6,429 nucleotides of DNA from Negativicutes bacterium (GTDB taxonomy: Bacteria > Bacillota_C > Negativicutes > Sporomusales_B > JARLHX01). Below the pieces are notes generated by a model. It made no database searches, was not told the origin of the DNA, and was given only the letters and a program-made list of their open reading frames with translations. This document shows, piece by piece, positions 1-5,276 of the stretch. Position 1 is the first letter of the stretch; each line of letters opens with the position of its first letter. Location of the stretch: contig JARLHX010000043.1 of assembly GCA_031292035.1 (NCBI GenBank), positions 1 to 6,429 on the forward strand, read 5' to 3'. A program made the translations under genes and the position numbers.

Positions 1-79
1 CCGCCGCTTCTTCGACGATGGCCCGTTTCTCATCCCGGCTCCAGCGCCGGCGACGGACGTACTCTTCATCCTGATCCAC
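1..79 (-). CDS. tnpA: IS66-type transposase accessory protein TnpA, N-terminal fragment cut by window edge
   Basis: The 26 visible codons start with a GTG and read MDQDEEYVRRRRWSRDEKRA followed by IVEEAA. A basic stretch, then W-S-x-(D/E)-E-K-x-x-I-V, is the usual opening of the small helix-turn-helix TnpA protein of IS66-family elements, which is needed for transposition together with TnpB and the TnpC transposase. The GTG start is favoured because a GGAGG box lies seven bases upstream (positions 87-91) and an in-frame TGA closes the frame a little further upstream. The rest of the gene, including most of the helix-turn-helix, lies outside the window, so it is unknown whether the element is intact. 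An IS3/IS911-type OrfA is an alternative, but the RRRRWS opening fits IS66 better. The element marks the edge of the polysaccharide genes and supports past rearrangement here. Confidence 0.6.
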   Translation of the reverse strand, partial: MDQDEEYVRRRRWSRDEKRAIVEEAA

Positions 80-350
80 CGACCAGCCTCCAGCACGGCT
101 GCCGGCACCAGTGCCGGATCAGTCCACGGCGAAACTGGGCGAGACGACTGCATCAGACAAGGCGGCCGTCACCGGAGGGATACGGGAGGCCCTTGGTATT
201 CGAATATGCGGGCGGTATCAACGGTCATGGCGGGTGTGGCGCAGCGTGCGAGGTGGAAAGGGTTGGCTTCGACAACAAAATCCTACGACACATCAATCGC
301 TTAAGCTACATCCGCCAGCCCGAAAACTCCCGCCTCATGGATAAGCCGGG
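80..350. other. Gap between IS66 fragment and Wzz-like gene; no supported gene
   Basis: No convincing gene is seen in these 271 bases. A plus-strand frame of 77 codons from 111 has an arginine-rich, low-complexity composition and no ribosome site. Another plus-strand frame ends at the TAG at 351-353 and reads more like protein near its end (DNKILRHINRLSYIRQPENS), but it has no clear start and may be a remnant. A minus-strand mini-frame at 169-228 (19 codons, starting MTVDTARIFEYQG) has no ribosome site. Part of the gap should be the untranslated left end of the IS66 element. The minus-strand heptamer TTAAGCG (304-298) differs in one base from the GTAAGCG with which many IS66 elements begin, but the boundary is not established. 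No T-tracted terminator is visible after the Wzz-like gene. Confidence 0.4.
87..91 (-). promoter_or_regulatory. Ribosome binding site of tnpA
   Basis: A perfect GGAGG on the minus strand, seven bases before the GTG at 79. It decides the start codon of the transposase fragment, since no ATG is available in this frame. Confidence 0.5.
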
Positions 351-1196
351 CTAGACTGGTCGACGGATTACCCGGCGTCCGAAAAATGCGAAACATCCGA
401 GGAAAATGGCCAGCCCAGCGAGAGCTCCCAGTAGTCCAGCACTGAGCGGCGTCTCGATCACGCCACGCAACGGCGTGACCGCGAAGATCTTCGGAACGGT
501 ACGAGATATAGTTGCTATCTTGCGATCGATTTGGAACAATTCATTTTCCAGAGTGTAATCGGCTTTGACGACATGGTCAAGCAAAGATGACACATTAGGA
601 GCGGTGTCAGAGTCGTTTGCTCCCTCGATCATCTTGTCGACAAGCACCTTAAGCTTTGACACCAGGTATGGAGTCAGATCCCTCAAAACAACAGTCGAGC
701 TGGTGATCCGATCTCGACTTGCCTTCAGACTGGCGATTTGTGGACGGACTGATGTCTCTTCTTGCTTGACAATTGTGTCGGCAATGGCCTGGGCAAGCAC
801 GACTGCCTCTCCCTGTGTGTCGGCGGACACTCTAACCTCAAGCGTGTTGCCGGAGCCACCAACTCGGCTCGCGATTAGTCCGCGGCCTCCGTAAATTCGT
901 GCCGGCAGGCGGGCTCCTAACGTTGAATCGCCAACCACCTTGGCAACCTCCCTGGCAAAATCCGGCAACTGTACGTAATCGGCGGCAAATGTCGGACCAA
1001 GCGCTCGTTCGGCTTCGGCTTCGGTTTCGTGTTGGAGGGGAGGATACACCAAGATGGCCTTCGCTTCAGTCATCTTGACGGTGGAAAAGAATAACCACCC
1101 ACCGCAGTAGCCGAGCACCACCGCAAAGACAGCCAGTAAAGCCGAGCGGACGAAGCCCAACCCGCCAAGAAGTGATACGAATGATCTAATCGACAT
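351..1196 (-). CDS. Wzz-like chain-length determinant / polysaccharide co-polymerase family membrane protein
   Basis: A 281-residue inner-membrane protein with the polysaccharide co-polymerase layout: a short cytoplasmic N-terminus, one membrane span (about 16-37), a large periplasmic region, and a second span (about 250-273) followed by a basic tail (GRRVIRRPV). Before the second span lies a Pro-containing stretch (TVPKIFAVTPLRG), as in Wzz proteins. Residues about 118-147 have the strand-then-helix pattern of the family (LEVRVSADTQGEAVVLAQAI), and about 150-235 is mostly helical. It is shorter than typical Wzz (roughly 325-375 residues), so the periplasmic helices are reduced, and no Walker motifs or tyrosine-rich kinase tail follow. 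Such proteins set the chain length of O-antigen, capsule or exopolysaccharide. The ATG at 1196 is chosen; a GTG at 1244 would add 16 residues but has no ribosome site. Even the chosen start has only a weak AGGG. It lies 92 bases after the GT87-like gene on the same strand, so co-transcription is likely. A different two-span envelope protein is possible. Confidence 0.65.
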   Translation of the reverse strand: MSIRSFVSLLGGLGFVRSALLAVFAVVLGYCGGWLFFSTVKMTEAKAILVYPPLQHETEAEAERALGPTFAADYVQLPDFAREVAKVVGDSTLGARLPARIYGGRGLIASRVGGSGNTLEVRVSADTQGEAVVLAQAIADTIVKQEETSVRPQIASLKASRDRITSSTVVLRDLTPYLVSKLKVLVDKMIEGANDSDTAPNVSSLLDHVVKADYTLENELFQIDRKIATISRTVPKIFAVTPLRGVIETPLSAGLLGALAGLAIFLGCFAFFGRRVIRRPV

Positions 1197-1288
1197 CGGA
1201 GATTGCCCTGATCTTGCATTTGGCTCGTAAGGTCGGCAAGTCACCTGTAGCGTAGGTCGCTAGAGGTATGCGTTAGGAGTCATTGCGG

Positions 1289-2686
1289 TCATTGCCTAAA
1301 CTGGCGTCTGCTGAGGTCGCCCGTCGGATCGCGCGCAATCTCTCTTACAATAAGACCGAGCAGAAACATATTCAGCGCGGGTCGCAAATATGAGGCGGCC
1401 ATCCGAAAGTCGACCACGCGGACTTGCGAACCGCCAATGTAGGATGACACATCGTAGCCGTGGTCGATGTGTGTAACGATCAAGTCGATCGGCGCAAAAA
1501 TCGCGATGATGGTCACAAACCACAATCTTTTCTCAGTGCCGCCGTTGAGAATGCATCCAAAGCATCCGACGTAGAAAATCAGTGAATATCCCCCAGCTGA
1601 CAGCACACAATTAGTGACCAGCGCGACAATAAATAGCCTTATCATCTCTTCGGAAATCGTCCATCTCCTGACGAAAGCATAGACAATACCATATAGGCAC
1701 ATGGCGTAACATACGAAAAGTGGGATCCGAGAAAGGCCGACGTACAACGGCGAAAGGCTGAGTTCGAAGTCGCGCACTTCGTAACGATAGGCTGCCGCAT
1801 AGCCCAGTAGCCCAGGGGATGCGACCATCGACATCAGAGCATTGGGCTGCCACGGATAGGTAACCTGGCTAAAAGTCATGAAGCTTTGAAGGAAGTCAAG
1901 GAAATTCGGATCGATAATCAGCCCGCTTAGGAGGAAGACGGCAAGATTCAAGGAAGCAGACTGGACAAACCCGCGGAAGTCACCCTTCACGATATAGACG
2001 AGAAGCATCAGCGCCATGTAGGGTTTGATGTTGATCATGATCGCCTCGGCGATCGCGCGTAGGATCTTGTTGTCGCGAAGCGTCAGAACGACCAGCGGCG
2101 GCAACAGGAAGACGAGATTGCCACGCTCCAAGGCGAACAGCGCTGGGGGGGAAAGCGCAAAGAAGACGGCCCAGTACACACGTCCTGTTAAACGGATTGT
2201 CCTGCCAGGCCAAAGGGCTGCAGCAGCTGAAATCGCGACGACGTAGCTTGCGACGATTATGGGTATGGCCTGCGGCCACAACGCTCGCAGCGAAAACCCG
2301 TCGTGCGCGAGTTCAGTTGCCGGAAACGGATACATAAGCGAGCGAAGAAGTACGAAGACAAAGGGAGGATAGACGGAATGCCAGATGCTGAACCGGCCGG
2401 AATCTGCGCTCCAAAAGGCCGTGTGGTAAAAATCCATAAAGGTGTCATTCTTGTCCTGAACAAACGGCGAAGGTAAAAAACCGAATGAGGCTCCAAAAAC
2501 AATATAGAACACAAAATTGCCGATTTGCAGCGCAAGCAGATACTTCCAGCGATGTCGTAACCCCGACGCGAGCACCCGCGCTGCTCGGTCAATCAAAATG
2601 TAAGTAGCGATCTGCACTCTTCGCGAGATGAAAACCACTCCGGTCGCTATCAAAAATAGCGCATCACCTATTGCCTTAAAGATCAC
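1289..2686 (-). CDS. GT87-like (DUF2029) polytopic membrane glycosyltransferase
   Basis: A 465-residue, very hydrophobic protein with about ten predicted membrane spans, typical in size for GT87/DUF2029 enzymes, the GT-C fold family that includes the mycobacterial mannosyltransferase PimE. These enzymes use polyprenyl-phosphate sugars and act on the periplasmic side of the inner membrane. Supporting signs: an acidic motif in the first external loop after the span at about 49-71 (NDTFMDFYH, with D81 and D85 as candidate catalytic or metal-site residues), a following YPP (106-108), then ERGN (187-190) just before a span, and INIKPYMAL (218-226), resembling the conserved K-P segment of the family. 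The GTG at 2686 is the first usual start after an in-frame TGA, behind a G-rich stretch; the N-terminal 45 residues are rich in Arg and could be partly untranslated. Donor and acceptor cannot be read from the sequence. A Wzy-type polymerase, also polytopic, is the main alternative but is less likely given these motifs. Confidence 0.7.
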   Translation of the reverse strand: MIFKAIGDALFLIATGVVFISRRVQIATYILIDRAARVLASGLRHRWKYLLALQIGNFVFYIVFGASFGFLPSPFVQDKNDTFMDFYHTAFWSADSGRFSIWHSVYPPFVFVLLRSLMYPFPATELAHDGFSLRALWPQAIPIIVASYVVAISAAAALWPGRTIRLTGRVYWAVFFALSPPALFALERGNLVFLLPPLVVLTLRDNKILRAIAEAIMINIKPYMALMLLVYIVKGDFRGFVQSASLNLAVFLLSGLIIDPNFLDFLQSFMTFSQVTYPWQPNALMSMVASPGLLGYAAAYRYEVRDFELSLSPLYVGLSRIPLFVCYAMCLYGIVYAFVRRWTISEEMIRLFIVALVTNCVLSAGGYSLIFYVGCFGCILNGGTEKRLWFVTIIAIFAPIDLIVTHIDHGYDVSSYIGGSQVRVVDFRMAASYLRPALNMFLLGLIVREIARDPTGDLSRRQFRQ

Positions 2687-3020
2687 TGGCCCGAAACCCC
2701 GCCCCCATCAGCGCATCCTAGATGACGATTACAACAGATCGTTAGCTCCCGTATATACTTCATGAATTGTAAACCTCGTGCCGCCTCCAAGCTTTCAAAG
2801 CCAATGTGTAGAGTTTCTAGTGACAAACCCTGCGGAGTCTCCCAACGAGCTGTAATCTATATCACTCATCCTCGGCCTGCAAGGCGTCACCCTGCAATTG
2901 CCGACAGGTGCATTGTAGCGGATCCGGAGGGATACGCTTCTGGCGCATTGCTTCCGGTGCCTGGATCGCGCGCCTCCATCTATATGTAGCGGGTGCACGC
3001 ATCAACCGGATAGGGACGAT
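2687..3020. other. Non-coding gap between the two glycosyltransferase genes
   Basis: This stretch of 334 bases holds no supported gene: the plus frame at 2762-2989 and minus frame at 2795-2998 overlap each other, lack ribosome sites and have no protein-like hydrophobic pattern. It is long enough to carry a separate promoter for the GT87-like gene. On the minus strand, AT-rich boxes TACAAT (about 2771-2766) and TATATA (about 2757-2752) are possible -10 elements, but neither has a good -35 at 16-18 bases, so I do not call a promoter. A loose inverted pair (CCGGA at 2924-2928 and TCCGG at 2953-2957) lacks a T-tract and is not called a terminator of the upstream gene. A CCTGCAA direct repeat separated by eight bases (2877-2883 and 2892-2898) is also present. 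Confidence 0.4.
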
Positions 3021-5000
3021 TTACTCTATATCCGTGTCTGTGCGCACATAAACTTCCATTAGGATCCCATCGATTTCGCGGGCCTCCACGAGCTTTATCT
3101 GACCGGAACGTGATTGGGCGTCGATGGTGGTCATAATCTGTCGTTGGACGCCGAGCTTTCCGCCGTTGAAGAGGTGTTCGTGCGCGTCAAACACGGAGGC
3201 CGGCAGGCGAGAGATTACCATCACGCGCGGAGGATGGTCGTTCAGGTTCTTGATCAAGACCTCGCCCTGATCCGCACTGATGAAATCGAACCACGTCACG
3301 ACGGCCTTGGCAAATGGTGGCCTGTCGCTCAGCAGGTACAGGATCGGTTCGTGCGGGAACACCAAGATCGGGTCGGATTTCGTAGAATTCTGATCAACCG
3401 CGTTGACCAGCCGTTGAATGTTGGAATAGTTGTCGGGATCAACGCAGACATATTTTAGTATCCCCGAGGTGGCTGCACATTGAGTCTTACGAACGTCTCC
3501 GCTGGTTACCGACCACCACGCATAGGGCGACTCGAATTTCTGTTCGATCAAGAATGCGGACCATAGCAAACATAAGCCAATAGGAATCAGGCTCGGTAAC
3601 AATGCCGGCGCACTCAGCGAAATCAGATAGCCGGCGATGACGGAGAAGCCAAGAAACGCGCTGATCTCCGACAGTCCTGCCGATGTGCCATTGCCTGCCG
3701 TCAGGATAAGGCAAAAGCTGAAGAGCAGCATCCATTTTGAATTGCAAATATGCGGTCTGAATACAAAGATGATAGAATATATCAAAAACATTACTATGTA
3801 GCAATATAAAGAGAGTTGCTTAACGTCGTCATACATTATTACCACTATATTTATGTAAAAGACATTCCATCCAGAAGACCACAACGGTGAATAGAGATAT
3901 ACGTAAATTATGATTACACAGAGCAGTAGTAGCCCTGTCAGGCAGACCACCAGTGCCGATTTGTTCCTCCAACTTTCAGAAACCCCGAGGATATTCGCTC
4001 CTCCAACAATGTGATCCTTCGCCGACCGCCGGCGATCGACGAAAACATTAGACAGCGCAATAATTGCCATTGAGGTGATAGCGACCGTTCCGAACAACAC
4101 GGTGCAGTGGATAGCCAATTTATAGCTCACTCCGTCGAACCCGCTCGGTCCAAAAAGTCGGTAAACCCACCCGGTGAGGATCGCATGCTCACCGCCTTTG
4201 GCCGCCAACGCATCGAAAATCACTTGGTTTAGGAACGGGGCGATCGCGCTGTTCATAGCCAGCCAGATCGCGATGGCTGCGGGCGGAACGAGTGCCCCGA
4301 AACCGAAATGCAAGAGGTCTCCTGTAGCGCGACGTAAGCTTTGCGATCGAGCTAGGAATAACAACAACCAGAGGCTTACACCCAAGCTCACGAAGCCGCC
4401 GTTTGACTGCTTGATTAGGGCCGCATTCGCAAGGAAAAAGCCGGAAAGAAATAGAAAAGATCGAGCCTTTGACGTGTGCCTCGTATCGTCGGTGACGCCA
4501 ACATTTTCTATGTACCTAAGCATGCAGTACAAGGCGATCAACGCATAGAGTGTGAGAAGCTGAGTAAAGTCATATCCAATGTATGCATTCCCCGCTTGAT
4601 AGTAAATTAGACCGACTGCCGCCGTGAAAGCGGCGATCCATCTGTTGAAAAACTGCCTCAAAATGCAGAATAGCAATATTCCAATCAACAATGTGATTAG
4701 GAATCCGAACACACGTAGCACAAATATCGAATCTCCGAACAGCGCCTGCAGTGCCGCAATATGAAATGGATAAAGAGGCGGGAGCAGAAGGTAGAAATCT
4801 TTATAAGGGATGCTTCCTGAAGAAATAAGAGATGCATAAGCAGAAAACCAGCCTTCGGTAATTGGGAAATATGACTTAAAGTAAATGAATTGATATATGG
4901 CATTTGGGAAAAGTGAGATAACGCAAGCAAGTATATCCGTAAATGATCTGCGAAATCGGGGAGAAAAGCGCCCCTCGGAATGAGCGTTAAAGCAGTTCAT
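3021..5000 (-). CDS. GT39-like polytopic membrane glycosyltransferase with periplasmic C-terminal domain
   Basis: A 659-residue membrane protein of the GT-C fold, resembling bacterial GT39/PMT-like and ArnT-like enzymes, which transfer a sugar from a polyprenyl-phosphate donor on the outer side of the inner membrane. After the first span (about 22-41) the external loop holds PITEGWFSAY with E49 as the candidate acidic catalytic residue, then PYKDFYLLLPPLYP (65-78), the usual second part of this loop. KQSN at 197-200 follows a span, like the K-x-x-(G/N) segment in relatives. About eleven to thirteen spans extend to roughly residue 485. The final 174 residues are soluble, with alternating strands and helices (DPILVFPHEPILYLLSDRPP and RVMVISRLP), as in the periplasmic domain of ArnT/PMT relatives. 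The ATG at 5000 is preferred for its GGGA six bases upstream; a TTG at 5027 would add nine residues. Part of the gene is unusually AT-rich (see findings). The acceptor is unknown; lipid A, O-antigen, a polymer repeat unit or protein are all possible. Confidence 0.7.
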   Translation of the reverse strand: MNCFNAHSEGRFSPRFRRSFTDILACVISLFPNAIYQFIYFKSYFPITEGWFSAYASLISSGSIPYKDFYLLLPPLYPFHIAALQALFGDSIFVLRVFGFLITLLIGILLFCILRQFFNRWIAAFTAAVGLIYYQAGNAYIGYDFTQLLTLYALIALYCMLRYIENVGVTDDTRHTSKARSFLFLSGFFLANAALIKQSNGGFVSLGVSLWLLLFLARSQSLRRATGDLLHFGFGALVPPAAIAIWLAMNSAIAPFLNQVIFDALAAKGGEHAILTGWVYRLFGPSGFDGVSYKLAIHCTVLFGTVAITSMAIIALSNVFVDRRRSAKDHIVGGANILGVSESWRNKSALVVCLTGLLLLCVIIIYVYLYSPLWSSGWNVFYINIVVIMYDDVKQLSLYCYIVMFLIYSIIFVFRPHICNSKWMLLFSFCLILTAGNGTSAGLSEISAFLGFSVIAGYLISLSAPALLPSLIPIGLCLLWSAFLIEQKFESPYAWWSVTSGDVRKTQCAATSGILKYVCVDPDNYSNIQRLVNAVDQNSTKSDPILVFPHEPILYLLSDRPPFAKAVVTWFDFISADQGEVLIKNLNDHPPRVMVISRLPASVFDAHEHLFNGGKLGVQRQIMTTIDAQSRSGQIKLVEAREIDGILMEVYVRTDTDIE

Positions 5001-5100
5001 TATTGATCCCAAGTTAATTTTTCGCAAAGCTTCTCTGGCCGTACGATCAGGACGTCTGCGGCGGCGTTTGATGTCACAATGGATGGTGTATCAGTATGAC

Positions 5101-5136
5101 CTTGCTCCGGCAAGTTCGTACGCCGCTTCTCGCGGC
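5101..5136. repeat. Two adjacent short inverted repeats
   Basis: CTTGC-TCCG-GCAAG (5101-5114) and GCCGC-TTCTC-GCGGC (5122-5136) are two perfect five-base stems with loops of four and five bases, separated by seven bases. They lie about 100-135 bases upstream of the ATG of the GT39-like gene, so they could be in its leader RNA or be binding sites. Stems this short can arise by chance. Confidence 0.35.
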
Positions 5137-5165
5137 AGCATGAACGAGGCGGAAATTCACTTATG

Positions 5166-5175
5166 GGGCCGGCCC
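5166..5175. repeat. Perfect 10-base palindrome GGGCCGGCCC
   Basis: A fully symmetric GGGCCGGCCC lies 33 bases before the -35 box of the plus-strand gene, a position suitable for an activator or repressor site. No regulator is known from the sequence, and the GC-only composition makes a chance origin plausible. Confidence 0.3.
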
Positions 5176-5207
5176 AAACTGTTCAGATCAGCGCAGCGTC
5201 CTCTCTA

Positions 5208-5235
5208 TTGACATAAGGGGTCGAGCAGTTAAAGA
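5208..5235 (+). promoter_or_regulatory. Candidate sigma-70 type promoter for the lectin-domain membrane gene
   Basis: A perfect TTGACA (5208-5213) is followed after 16 bases by TAAAGA (5230-5235), which matches the -10 consensus at only three of six positions. Alphaproteobacterial promoters often have a strong -35 and a weak -10. A start of transcription near 5242 would leave a leader of about 35 bases, with the ribosome site close to its end. The -35 is clear; the -10 is not. Confidence 0.4.
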
Positions 5236-5262
5236 CTCGGAGGGCCGTGATGTGATAAGTGG

Positions 5263-5270
5263 GGAGGAGG
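5263..5270 (+). promoter_or_regulatory. Strong ribosome binding site fixing a TTG start
   Basis: GGAGGAGG ends six bases before the TTG at 5277. It is the best Shine-Dalgarno sequence in the window and is the main reason to start the downstream gene at TTG. The only other upstream choice, a GTG at 5259, overlaps this box and would need a different site. Confidence 0.65.
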
Positions 5271-5276
5271 AAGTCT

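Larger units (their letters stand above)
5001..5276. other. Divergent intergenic region between GT39-like and lectin-domain genes
   Basis: These 276 bases separate genes transcribed away from each other and must hold promoters for both. Toward the plus-strand gene there is a perfect -35 hexamer (annotated separately). Toward the minus-strand gene I see no convincing -35/-10 pair; TTGCCG followed 17 bases later by TACACC (minus strand, about 5113-5085) is the closest and is weak. Small hairpins and a palindrome are annotated separately. No open frame with a ribosome site is present; a minus frame at 5188-5373 overlaps the start of the plus-strand gene and is a shadow. Confidence 0.5.

Noticed and set aside
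565..894. 109-codon plus-strand frame
   Set aside because: Fully antisense to the Wzz-like gene, Ser/Thr-rich without domain signs, and no ribosome site; a shadow frame.
1260..1292. Minus-strand 10-codon ORF (MTAMTPNAYL) whose ATG overlaps the TGA of the GT87-like gene
   Set aside because: ATGA overlaps suggest coupled translation, but the ORF is tiny, its upstream AGG is weak and nothing shows that it is a leader peptide.
172..2936. 13-base direct repeat CCGGAGGGATACG at 172-184 and 2924-2936
   Set aside because: One such match is expected fairly often by chance in a window of this size, and the flanking bases do not extend it.
2921..2967. Loose inverted repeats after the GT39-like gene as a terminator
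   Set aside because: Stems of five bases with a long loop and no T-tract on the minus strand; not a credible intrinsic terminator.
2762..2998. Overlapping frames on both strands in the gap between the two glycosyltransferase genes
   Set aside because: No ribosome sites, mutually antisense, and composition unlike a folded or membrane protein.
3114..3458. 114-codon plus-strand frame
   Set aside because: Lies opposite the soluble C-terminal domain of the GT39-like protein, whose sequence is the one that looks like a protein family; no ribosome site.
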